A stretch of DNA of 11,851 bases from positions 1 through 11,851 of the forward strand of contig JAAZNH010000007.1 in assembly GCA_012798365.1 (NCBI GenBank), in the 5' to 3' direction. The notes under the pieces were generated by a model. The model did no database searches and had not been told where the DNA came from. It saw only the letters and a list, made by a program, of their open reading frames with translations. This document shows, piece by piece, positions 1 to 6,460 of this stretch (positions are counted from its first letter, which is position 1; every line of letters begins with the position of its first letter). The position numbers were made by a program, and so were the translations under genes. Source of the DNA: Methanomicrobiales archaeon (lineage in GTDB: Archaea; Halobacteriota; Methanomicrobia; Methanomicrobiales; Methanospirillaceae).

Positions 1-1
1 A

Positions 2-796
2 GCCGCGAACCCGAAGTACGGGAGGTTCGACATGTTCGGCGACATCTCCGATCAGATCAACATGCCACCCTCCCTCCTCTCGCGGTTCGATCTCATCTTC
101 ATCATGACCGACCAGCCGGAGCAGAAGCGCGACCTCGCGATTGCGGAACATATCTTAAAAGCCCACATGACCGGCGAACTGATCGCCCAGCACAAGAAAA
201 CCCCGATCGAGGGGGTGACGGACGAATACATCGCCCAGCAGCTCAAGCCCGTTATGCCGGAGATCGACCCCGGCCTCTTCCGGAAGTACGTGGCCTATGC
301 CAAACGCAACTGCTTCCCGATGGTATCTCCCGAAGCAAAGGAAGTGCTCGTTAATTATTACATGAAACTCCGTGGCATTGCCGAGCCCAACAAGCCGGTC
401 CCGGTCACGGCCCGGCAGCTCGAAGCGCTTGTCCGCCTTGGGGAAGCCAGTGCACGGATCCGGCTCTCGAACACCATTGATACTGCGGATGCCGAGCGGG
501 TTGTCCGGATCGTTGACACCTGCCTGCGGCAGATCGCCTACGATGCCAAGACCGGCACCTTTGATATTGACAAGATCGTCACCGGCATCTCCAAAGAAAA
601 GCGTGACATTGTCCGGGTCATCAAGGACGCAATCCGCGATATCGGCGGGGAAGGCCGGCGGGCAGCCATGGACCAGGTCATTGAGGCGGTCAGCGCCAAG
701 GGCTTTTCCCGGGACAAGGTCAAAGAGGGTATGGACATGCTCCTGCGTACCGGCGAGGCAATGGAACCCAAGCACGGCATCATCCAGCTGATTTGA
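2..796 (+). CDS. mcm: Replicative DNA helicase MCM, C-terminal part (5' end outside window)
   Basis: MCM is the hexameric ATPase that unwinds DNA at the archaeal replication fork. The reading frame is already open at base 2, so only the last 264 residues are present. The first residues, AANPKYGRFD, are the MCM signature after the sensor-1 region, followed by PPSLLSRFDLIF, which carries the SRF arginine finger. The AAA+ lid helices follow. The last 60 or so residues, from about KEKRDIVRVI, match the C-terminal winged-helix domain of archaeal MCMs in length and position. The Walker A and B boxes and the N-terminal zinc/OB domain would lie upstream, so an intein or other feature there cannot be excluded. 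The stop is TGA, and the next gene (mptD) starts 10 nt later, which suggests co-transcription. Confidence 0.96.
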   Translation, partial: AANPKYGRFDMFGDISDQINMPPSLLSRFDLIFIMTDQPEQKRDLAIAEHILKAHMTGELIAQHKKTPIEGVTDEYIAQQLKPVMPEIDPGLFRKYVAYAKRNCFPMVSPEAKEVLVNYYMKLRGIAEPNKPVPVTARQLEALVRLGEASARIRLSNTIDTADAERVVRIVDTCLRQIAYDAKTGTFDIDKIVTGISKEKRDIVRVIKDAIRDIGGEGRRAAMDQVIEAVSAKGFSRDKVKEGMDMLLRTGEAMEPKHGIIQLI

Positions 797-799
797 GGT
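795..799 (+). promoter_or_regulatory. Ribosome binding site of mptD
   Basis: GAGGT overlaps the mcm stop codon and sits 7 nt before the mptD ATG. It matches the archaeal anti-Shine-Dalgarno (GGAGGTGAT) and fixes the mptD start at 807. The overlap suggests translation of mptD is coupled to termination of mcm. Confidence 0.6.
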
Positions 800-806
800 A
801 CATATC

Positions 807-1160
807 ATGGCAACAGACAGGGAACAGGCAATCTTTGAAGCAGCAATCAAGCTCGGGGCGCTTTACCACCAGTTCGTCGGGACACCGATCTCCCGGAACT
901 CGGCAGCAAGCGTTGAATCAGCCATTGAAAAAGCCGTCATCCTCCAGCCCTTTGTCGAGGAGATCACCGTCCGGCTCGACCGGAGCCGGATGACCGCAAA
1001 CATCTACGGGTACAGCGAACTCTCCGGCCTGATGTTCGATGTCGAGATCATCACCCGTGTCGGTTTTGCCTACTGCCGGGCAAAACTTGCCCCGCATGAC
1101 GGGTACCCGCTCATGGAGATCGTGGAGTGCCATGAAATCCCCTGCGTTTCCCATCACTGA
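807..1160 (+). CDS. mptD: Archaeal dihydroneopterin aldolase MptD (DUF372 family)
   Basis: MptD cleaves 7,8-dihydroneopterin to 6-hydroxymethyl-7,8-dihydropterin and glycolaldehyde, a step in making the pterin of tetrahydromethanopterin, the C1 carrier of methanogenesis. The 117-residue protein has the usual length of this archaeal family, which is unrelated to bacterial FolB. Recognisable blocks are IKLGALYHQFVGTP (residues about 13-26), GYSELSGLMFDVEII in the middle and the YPLMEIVE strand near the end. These were matched to the family by memory, not by a search. The start is supported by GAGGT 7 nt upstream. It lies 10 nt after mcm and overlaps the following hydrolase gene by 29 nt, so the three are probably one transcript. 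Identity is good; activity is inferred from the family. Confidence 0.85.
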   Translation: MATDREQAIFEAAIKLGALYHQFVGTPISRNSAASVESAIEKAVILQPFVEEITVRLDRSRMTANIYGYSELSGLMFDVEIITRVGFAYCRAKLAPHDGYPLMEIVECHEIPCVSHH

Positions 1161-1962
1161 CGACCACATCCATATCGATCCCCTCAATGGCCGGGGGGTT
1201 GAAGCGGCAAAGGACTTTTTCCGGGCCGGCGGGACACATATGTTCCTGGTGGCAAAACCCTCCTATTCGCTCGGTGTCCATGCATCGGCCGGCGCCGATT
1301 ATCTCCGCGCCTATGACGAGACGCTCCGCGTAGCGGACCTTGTCCGCGAAACCGGCGTTGTCGTCTTTCCGGTCCTCGGGATCCATCCCTGCGAGATCGG
1401 GCACCTTGCCGGGCGGATGCCCCTGCGGGAGGCTGCAGACCTCATGATGGCAGGCCTGGATCGCGCAGCAGAGTACGTAAAGGAGGGAAAAGCGGTTGGT
1501 CTCAAGAGCGGCCGGCCGCATTACCCGGTCGAACCGGAGGTGATGGCGCTCTCCAACTAGGTGCTGGCCCACGCAATCTCCCTTGCCGCGGAATGCTCCT
1601 GCGCCCTCCAGATCCATGCCGAGAGCGGCTCGTGCGAGGATGTTGTTGGCATGGCCCGGTCAGCCGGCCTCCCGCCGGAACGCGTGGTCAAGCACTATGC
1701 GACGCCCGACACCCCGCTCCACCCTTCGTTCATTGCAAAGATCGAAGGCATCCCGGAGATGGCCCGGCAGGGCAGGCGGTTCACGCTCGAGAGCGATTAC
1801 ATGGACGAGAACTCCCGGCCGGGCGCAGTTATCGGCCCCAAATCGGTGCCCCGCTATACCAAAAAACTGCTGGAGGATGGCCTCATTACGCAGGACGACT
1901 GCTTCCGGATCCACGCTGATACCGTGCAGCGGGCGTATGGCGTGGAGATTCACCTTCCCTGA
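1132..1962 (+). pseudogene. TatD-like metal-dependent hydrolase interrupted by in-frame TAG
   Basis: Read through the TAG at 1558-1560, this frame gives one protein of about 276 residues resembling the archaeal TatD-type TIM-barrel hydrolases (COG1099-like). The metal-binding HxH appears as DDHIHID at residues 10-16. GIHPCEIGHL, IHAESGS and VKHYATPD follow, then ESDYMDENSRPGAV near the end. These metal-ligand and barrel motifs are spread over both halves, so neither half alone would make a full barrel. The codon before the stop is AAC and the next is GTG, and the frame does not shift, so this is a single nonsense change, a sequencing error, or recoding (readthrough or pyrrolysine). TAG also ends nmd3 and the methyltransferase here, so it works as a stop in this genome. 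The start ATG at 1132 has GGAG four nt upstream and overlaps mptD by 29 nt. The substrate of the family is not established. Confidence 0.8.
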
Positions 1963-1985
1963 TCCGGGTTCCGCACGGCCCGCAT

Positions 1986-1998
1986 TGTTTTCATTTTT
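1986..1998 (+). terminator. T-rich tract after the hydrolase gene
   Basis: A T-rich stretch (TTGTTTTCATTTTT) follows the hydrolase stop by about 24 nt and precedes a new promoter. Archaeal termination commonly uses such oligo-T tracts without a hairpin. The call rests on composition and position only. Confidence 0.35.
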
Positions 1999-2052
1999 CC
2001 AGCAGCGTACCTTTCCGACACGATCCCAGTAACCCTTCCGGCTCGGCTTACC

Positions 2053-2062
2053 TTTTTTATAT
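2053..2062 (+). promoter_or_regulatory. TATA box of the DUF424-nmd3-taw2-coaBC operon
   Basis: TTTTTTATAT is centred about 26 nt before the first ATG of the DUF424 gene, the usual distance between an archaeal TATA box and the transcription start. Transcription would therefore begin at or a few bases before the start codon. No Shine-Dalgarno sequence is seen in the space, so the first gene is probably translated from a leaderless mRNA. Confidence 0.6.
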
Positions 2063-2083
2063 CCCCCGCCAATAGAGTATCCA

Positions 2084-2377
2084 ATGTTCATGAAGATCCA
2101 CCGGTCACCGGACTGCCCTGAAGTTGTTGCAGTCTGCGACCGGGAACTCATCAATACCACCCACCGGACCGAAACCATGACGGTTGCGATATCCGCAGGT
2201 TTCTATGGCACGACCGAAGTAACGGAAGCGCAGGTGCAGGAAGCGCTCAAAAACGCTGGCAATATCAACCTCATGGGCGAGCGGGCGGTCAGCGTTGCTG
2301 TCGCGATGGGCCTCATTGACCGGAAAAGCTGCATCATGATCGGCACCATCCCCCACGCACAGGTCTACCAGCTATGA
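2084..2377 (+). CDS. DUF424 family protein
   Basis: A 97-residue protein resembling the archaeal DUF424 family, whose function is not established. Visible blocks are VVAVCDRELINTT near the N-terminus, GFYGTTEVTEAQVQEAL in the middle, and NINLMGERAVSVAVAMGLID followed by IGTIPHAQVYQL at the end. There is no signal peptide, membrane segment or cysteine pair, so it is a small soluble protein. A second in-frame ATG lies at 2090; with the TATA box at 2053-2062, either start would give a nearly leaderless message. It overlaps nmd3 by 4 nt (ATGA). Its place ahead of nmd3 and taw2 suggests a role around ribosome or tRNA maturation, but that is inferred from neighbours only. Confidence 0.82.
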   Translation: MFMKIHRSPDCPEVVAVCDRELINTTHRTETMTVAISAGFYGTTEVTEAQVQEALKNAGNINLMGERAVSVAVAMGLIDRKSCIMIGTIPHAQVYQL

Positions 2378-3414
2378 GCATCCGGAGCAACTTCTGTCCC
2401 AAGTGCGGCAAACCCACCGATGAGACCGGACTCTGCGTCACCTGCCGGATCGGCAGCGTCCCGTGGTTTACCTGCGACAACCGCGTGCGGCATACCGAGT
2501 GCCCCAGCTGCGGTGCAGTAAAACAGGTCAACACCTGGACCGATTCCGAGAAGAGCCGGGACGAGATTGCCCCGGAACTTGCAAAGACCGCGGTGCATTT
2601 CATTGAAGACGTAAAAAAACCCTCCATCGAAGTCACCGTCGAAGATCTCACGGTCAACCGTTCCCGGGCAACCATGACGGTCCGTGGCATGCTGTATAAA
2701 AAGCCGGTCGAAGGCACCTGCACCACCGAGATTATCTGGCAGAAAGAGCAGTGCGACCGGTGCAACCGGATCAGCGGCTCCTATTACGAAGGCGTGGTGC
2801 AGGTCAGGGCCGAAGGACGGATCCCGGGCAACTACGAGACGCAGATGGCCGGATCCATTGCCCAGGAAGTCGAGGACTCGCTGCAGGCCGGCGGTGAGCG
2901 GCTCTCGTTCATCTCCGATGTCACCCCAAGCAAGGACGGGATCGATATCACGGTCGGTTCCCAGCACATCGGCCTGCAGATCTCCCAGCGGATCGTTGCC
3001 CAGCTGGGCGGCCGGTACACGACCCACCCGAAGCTCGTTGGCGAGAAGAATGGCCGGCAGCTCTTCCGGATCACCTACTCGGTCCGGCTGCCCCGGTTCC
3101 AGAAGTACGATGTGGTGAAGGTGAAGAACCGGTTCCTCGAAGTGGAGCGCGTGGAGTCGCATTACGTGCGGGCCATGGACCTTCACGATGGCATGCCCAA
3201 ATCCATCCGGGATGACGATGTTGAACGGATTGTCGGCAATGCACGAACCCCCGAAACAGCACTTGTCGCATATGCCGACAAAACAACCATCGGCATTATG
3301 GATCCCGTCACGCAGAAGACAAAGGAAATCCGGGCAATCCCCTGGATGACAGTCCGGGCCGGAGACCATGTCAGCATCCTCCGGAACGGGGATGACCTGA
3401 TCATCATTCGGTAG
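2374..3414 (+). CDS. nmd3: NMD3 family ribosome-maturation protein
   Basis: This is the archaeal homologue of eukaryotic NMD3, the adaptor that escorts the large ribosomal subunit in nuclear export. Archaea have no nucleus, so the role here is presumably late 50S maturation or quality control. The 346-residue protein opens with zinc-binding pairs C8/C11 and C21/C24, then C34, C43 and C46, typical of the NMD3 N-terminal zinc region. A further pair, C127/C130 (QCDRC), follows, and then the beta-rich middle domains with the conserved FISDVTPSKDGIDI stretch. It lacks the long eukaryotic C-terminal tail that carries the export signals, as expected in archaea. Translation is coupled to DUF424 by a 4-nt overlap. 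It ends in TAG, with taw2 starting two nt later. Confidence 0.92.
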   Translation: MSIRSNFCPKCGKPTDETGLCVTCRIGSVPWFTCDNRVRHTECPSCGAVKQVNTWTDSEKSRDEIAPELAKTAVHFIEDVKKPSIEVTVEDLTVNRSRATMTVRGMLYKKPVEGTCTTEIIWQKEQCDRCNRISGSYYEGVVQVRAEGRIPGNYETQMAGSIAQEVEDSLQAGGERLSFISDVTPSKDGIDITVGSQHIGLQISQRIVAQLGGRYTTHPKLVGEKNGRQLFRITYSVRLPRFQKYDVVKVKNRFLEVERVESHYVRAMDLHDGMPKSIRDDDVERIVGNARTPETALVAYADKTTIGIMDPVTQKTKEIRAIPWMTVRAGDHVSILRNGDDLIIIR

Positions 3415-3416
3415 GT

Positions 3417-4295
3417 ATGCGGGTACGGTTTGTTCCAAGAAAAGACCTGGCCCGGGTTGCCAGCGCAGACTGGGTAGACCACTCCCGGCGCCCGTTCGTG
3501 GAAGGGGAAAGTGCGTGGGTGCCGGTCCTGCCCGGCAAACCCTTCGACCGCGATATCATCGCCCCGCCGGAATATGCCGGCCGCGGGTATTATGTCATCG
3601 GGGACATCATCGTCATTCACGGCAACCGTCCGGACCCGCAGGAGGTCAGGAACCTTGCCGAACGTAAAAAGCCGCGGGGAATCCTCTGGCGTGAGGCCCT
3701 TGACGACATCACCCGCACGCCCCGCACCGAGGTCCTGTTTGGCACCTGCGGCGACACCGAACACCACGAAAGCGGGTTTACGTATATTCTTGACCCGTCG
3801 AAAGTGATGTTCTCGCAGGGGAACCGCAACGAGAAGAACCGGATGGCAGATCTCATCCGCCAGGCCGGGGACCATGAGCGGGTTGCCGACATGTTTGCCG
3901 GGATTGGCTACTTCACCATCCCGATGGCAGCGGCGGGATCTGTTGTCCATGCCATGGAAATCAACCCGGTTGCCTGCGCATACCTCCGCCGCAACGCGGT
4001 GGTGAACAAGCTCGATACCCGCATCATCGTTGCCGAAGGGGACTGCCGGGAACTCATCACCGGCACCTATGACCGGATCGTGATGGGGCATTTCGATTCC
4101 CTGCTCTTCCTCTCCCATGCCCTCCGGCATGTGACCCCGGGCAGCATCATCCATGTCCACACGGTCGGCACCTTTGAAGATACCATCCGCACAACCGTGG
4201 AAGGCGCAGGTTTTTCATGTCGCATTCAGGTACATAAAGTGAAGAAATACCGCCCCCATGCCTGGCATGTGGTGCACGATGTGACAATAGCATGA
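3417..4295 (+). CDS. taw2: tRNA(Phe) 4-demethylwyosine aminocarboxypropyltransferase Taw2
   Basis: Taw2 transfers the 3-amino-3-carboxypropyl group of S-adenosylmethionine to 4-demethylwyosine at position 37 of tRNA(Phe), a step in archaeal wyosine synthesis. The 292-residue protein belongs to the Met-10/Trm5 group of Rossmann-fold SAM enzymes. Visible are the family block VMFSQGNRNEKNRM, SAM motif I MFAGIGYFTIP from about residue 159, and the acidic post-motif MEINPVA at about residue 180. At about residue 222, where Trm5 (the m1G37 methyltransferase) has an N-x-P motif, this protein has VMGHFDSLLF. That points to Taw2 over Trm5, although a related activity cannot be ruled out. GGTAGGT overlaps the nmd3 stop and acts as its ribosome site. 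It overlaps coaBC by 4 nt. Confidence 0.82.
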   Translation: MRVRFVPRKDLARVASADWVDHSRRPFVEGESAWVPVLPGKPFDRDIIAPPEYAGRGYYVIGDIIVIHGNRPDPQEVRNLAERKKPRGILWREALDDITRTPRTEVLFGTCGDTEHHESGFTYILDPSKVMFSQGNRNEKNRMADLIRQAGDHERVADMFAGIGYFTIPMAAAGSVVHAMEINPVACAYLRRNAVVNKLDTRIIVAEGDCRELITGTYDRIVMGHFDSLLFLSHALRHVTPGSIIHVHTVGTFEDTIRTTVEGAGFSCRIQVHKVKKYRPHAWHVVHDVTIA

Positions 4296-5452
4296 CACAC
4301 AGGACCCTTGCCGGAAAGCAGATCGTGATCGGGGTCACGGGAAGTATTGCTGCAGTCGAACTCGTGAAACTCATTCATGAACTCCGGCGCCGCGGGGCTG
4401 ACGTCCGGGCCGTGATGAGCGGGGCTGCTGCCGGCATCATCTCCCCCGACGCCCTGAGTTATGCTACCGGCCACGAGACCATCATTCGGATCTCCGGCCT
4501 TGTCGAGCACGTAACGTTCTGCGGGGACGAAGGGACCGCCGACCTCCTCCTGGTAGCGCCCTGCACCGCCAACACGCTCTCCAAGATCGCCTGCGGTATC
4601 GATGACACGCCGGTCACCACCTTTGCAACAACGGCACTGGGCAGCTGCATCCCGGTGATCCTTGTCCCCGCCATGCACCACAGCATGTACCGGCACCCGG
4701 CAATCGTTGGAAATATCCGGCGGCTCCGGGAATGGGGCATCGACGTGCTTGACCCACGGGTCGAGGAAGGAAAAGCCAAGATGCCGGGCCTTGAAGAGAT
4801 CGTGCTCTGGTGCGAACGGGCCGTGCTTGGCCAGCCATTGTCCGGAAAACGGGTCCTCATAACAAGCGGACCCTGCCGGGAACCGGTGGATGATGTCCGA
4901 ATCCTCACCACCCGCTCAAGCGGGCAGATGGGCCGGGCCCTGGCGCTGGAGGCATTCCGGCTCGGGGCCGACGTTACCGTGGTGCACAGCGACACCTTCC
5001 CGTGCGTGAAAAACCTGCCGGCAACAACCGCTGCCGATATGCGAAAAGCCGTCCTCACCCACCTCAGAAAAGAGAAGGGCACGGACATCTACATCAGTGC
5101 AGCGGCAGTCTCGGACTTTTCTCCCGCCGCAAAAGCCGGCAAGATCAAAAGCGGGAAACCTGCCACCATTGACCTTGTTCCCCTGCCCAAGATCATCACC
5201 GAAGTTGTGGAGAAGTTCCACCCGTTCACCATCGGGTTCAAGATTGAGAAGGACCCGGAAAAAGGTGCCCGGACCCTGCTCGCTTCCGGTGTCGCCATGG
5301 TAATGATGAACCGGCCTGATACCATGGGAGCGGCCACCGGCCGGTATGTGGTGCTGGAAAAAGGCAAAAAGACCCCGCTCTCCGGAACAAAAGAAGAGAT
5401 TGCACAGGCCGTTTTCCGCATGGCCTCGGATCACCCCGGCCTGCGCGGGTAA
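4292..5452 (+). CDS. coaBC: Bifunctional phosphopantothenoylcysteine decarboxylase / phosphopantothenate-cysteine ligase
   Basis: CoaBC joins 4'-phosphopantothenate to cysteine and then decarboxylates the product to 4'-phosphopantetheine, a CoA precursor. The 386-residue protein has the FMN-dependent CoaC domain first (about 1-180): the GVTGSIAA nucleotide loop, catalytic-type H73 in VEHVTF, LLVAPCTANTLSKIA and PAMHHSMY at 126-133. In bacterial enzymes the last motif usually reads PAMN. The CoaB ligase domain follows (about 185-386), with ITSGPCREPVDDVR, TTRSSGQMG, SAAAVSDFSP and K284-I285-K286, the lysine motif for the acyl-adenylate step. The bacterial active-site flap cysteine (in CGxxG) is missing; EEGKAKMPG stands in its place, which I believe is usual in archaea. 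It ends the operon. The preceding CoA steps are encoded at 7660-9242. Confidence 0.93.
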   Translation: MTHRTLAGKQIVIGVTGSIAAVELVKLIHELRRRGADVRAVMSGAAAGIISPDALSYATGHETIIRISGLVEHVTFCGDEGTADLLLVAPCTANTLSKIACGIDDTPVTTFATTALGSCIPVILVPAMHHSMYRHPAIVGNIRRLREWGIDVLDPRVEEGKAKMPGLEEIVLWCERAVLGQPLSGKRVLITSGPCREPVDDVRILTTRSSGQMGRALALEAFRLGADVTVVHSDTFPCVKNLPATTAADMRKAVLTHLRKEKGTDIYISAAAVSDFSPAAKAGKIKSGKPATIDLVPLPKIITEVVEKFHPFTIGFKIEKDPEKGARTLLASGVAMVMMNRPDTMGAATGRYVVLEKGKKTPLSGTKEEIAQAVFRMASDHPGLRG

Positions 5453-5532
5453 TTCACCCCCAACCGTATTCACCATTTTGGTTTATTCCCATTTAGCGTT
5501 CATGGCACAGGGAAAAGCCGGAATCATAGAGC

Positions 5533-5542
5533 AATATTTAAA
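5533..5542 (+). promoter_or_regulatory. TATA box of the HAMP-protein gene
   Basis: AATATTTAAA (5533-5542) lies about 30 nt before the ATG at 5567, with no ribosome site in between. This fits a leaderless or near-leaderless transcript and separates the HAMP/Roadblock cassette from coaBC. The stretch 5453-5532 upstream holds no gene and only short T-rich runs. Confidence 0.6.
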
Positions 5543-5566
5543 TGGTGTTTTTGTAAATAATGATCT

Positions 5567-5998
5567 ATGCCTACCATGAAGAGAGGGGATCAAAAACCCG
5601 CCGCACCGGCCGGCTTTTCCTTCCAGATCCCGATATTTTACAAACTGATGGTGAGTATGCTCTTTGTCGCAACCATCCCGATCCTGCTTCTTGGGATCGT
5701 CTCAATGGGGAACACTTCAAGCATCATTGCCAATATCGGGCTGACCAACAGCATCTTCATCATCACGCTCATCACCCTTTCCGTTGTGGTCATGTGGAGT
5801 TTCTTCCTGGCAAACAGCATCACCACTCCCATCGTCAAGCTCTCCAAGATCGCAACCAGCATGAGCACCGGCGAACTCAAGAATCCCGAGATCGAGCTGC
5901 TCAGCAATGACGAGATCGGCGAGCTCCAGACCGCGTTCAACCGCATGATCAATACCTATAAGATTCTTGATACCCTTGCAAAGGAAGATAACGAATAA
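5567..5998 (+). CDS. Minimal two-TM HAMP-domain membrane protein
   Basis: A 143-residue protein made of little more than two membrane helices and a HAMP linker. Residues 1-25 are a short cytoplasmic tail and about 26-48 are the first membrane helix. Only about 12 residues (49-60) lie outside, then the second helix (about 61-81) leads into a HAMP domain (about 82-134) with the conserved proline P88 and the NDEIGEL motif (114-120). No outer sensor domain and no kinase, chemoreceptor or cyclase output domain follows. It could pass a signal only by pairing with other HAMP proteins or by binding a partner such as the Roadblock proteins encoded next to it. A second in-frame ATG at 5576 is possible. 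The promoter at 5533 makes this the first gene of the cassette. I know of no assigned function. Confidence 0.85.
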   Translation: MPTMKRGDQKPAAPAGFSFQIPIFYKLMVSMLFVATIPILLLGIVSMGNTSSIIANIGLTNSIFIITLITLSVVVMWSFFLANSITTPIVKLSKIATSMSTGELKNPEIELLSNDEIGELQTAFNRMINTYKILDTLAKEDNE

Positions 5999-6013
5999 CG
6001 GATCATCACCCAT

Positions 6014-6083
6014 CAGGAAGCACAACCTTCCTGCATCCCGCATCCGGCGACTCCCGGGACCCGGATGCTCCCGCGGGTTTTTT
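6014..6083 (+). terminator. Tandem hairpins and T6 tract between the HAMP and Roadblock genes
   Basis: A 7-bp stem (CAGGAAG 6014-6020 with CTTCCTG 6027-6033, 6-nt loop) is followed by an 8-bp stem (GCATCCGG 6040-6047 with CCGGATGC 6061-6068) whose loop holds the palindrome TCCCGGGA. A GC palindrome, CCCGCGGG (6070-6077), then runs into six T (6078-6083). It could end the HAMP transcript, lower expression of the genes behind it, or act as an RNA processing site. The Roadblock gene starts 30 nt after the T run, and no strong TATA box is seen between. Confidence 0.45.
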
Positions 6084-6112
6084 CCCCCGCTGTAATAACC
6101 GGAGTCTGGTCC

Positions 6113-6460
6113 ATGCTTAAAGAGACACTCAACAAGTTCCTGATCATCAATGGGGTGCAGGCTGCACTCGTGGTGGAAGAGAACGGCGAGATCATCGAGA
6201 GCATGAAGTCCGGCATGTCCATCGACCAGCCCATGCAGCAGGTCATTGCCACGATCATGCTCGATTCCCGGACCACGGCTGCACATTTCGGTGATGCATC
6301 CCTCTCCATGGTTTTTGTTGAGTTCTCCGAAAATTTCCTCATTCTCGGGCCGCTGATTGAAGAGTTCTTCCTTGTCATCATCGCAAGGAACACCGCCAAC
6401 ATCGGCCAGATCACGTACGAGATGAAGAAGAACCAGGACAGCATCGTGCAGGACCTATGA
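6113..6460 (+). CDS. Stand-alone Roadblock/LC7 domain protein
   Basis: A 115-residue soluble protein that consists of a single Roadblock/LC7 fold: helix MLKETLNKFLII, strands VQAALVVEENGEIIES, a helix rich in MQQVIATIM, then strands SMVFVEFSENFLILGPL and FFLVIIARNTANIG, and a closing helix. Roadblock proteins (MglB, Ragulator and dynein light chain groups) usually dimerise and act on small GTPases or serve as scaffolds; no GTPase is encoded in this window. I chose the ATG at 6113 because GGAG lies 8 nt upstream and the fold begins there. An in-frame ATG at 6065 would add 16 residues encoded across the hairpin region and is less likely. It overlaps the next gene, which also ends in a Roadblock-like domain, by 4 nt (ATGA), so the two are made together and may heterodimerise. 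Confidence 0.82.
   Translation: MLKETLNKFLIINGVQAALVVEENGEIIESMKSGMSIDQPMQQVIATIMLDSRTTAAHFGDASLSMVFVEFSENFLILGPLIEEFFLVIIARNTANIGQITYEMKKNQDSIVQDL

Noticed and set aside
1561..1962. Second half of the hydrolase as an independent gene starting at GTG 1561
   Set aside because: No ribosome site precedes the GTG, the frame continues directly from the first half, and the piece would lack the HxH metal site and several barrel strands.
2365..3438. 357-residue open frame on the minus strand
   Set aside because: It exactly shadows nmd3, which has its zinc cysteines and family blocks on the plus strand. The minus product is low in recognisable structure.
3417..4295. Assignment as Trm5 (m1G37 methyltransferase)
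   Set aside because: The N-x-P motif expected in Trm5 is replaced by VMGHF, and the protein ends like Taw2, so Taw2 is the better call.
6065..6112. Upstream in-frame ATG extending the Roadblock protein by 16 residues
   Set aside because: The extension would be encoded by the second hairpin, GC palindrome and T tract, has no ribosome site, and adds residues before the start of the fold. The ATG at 6113 has GGAG at the right distance.
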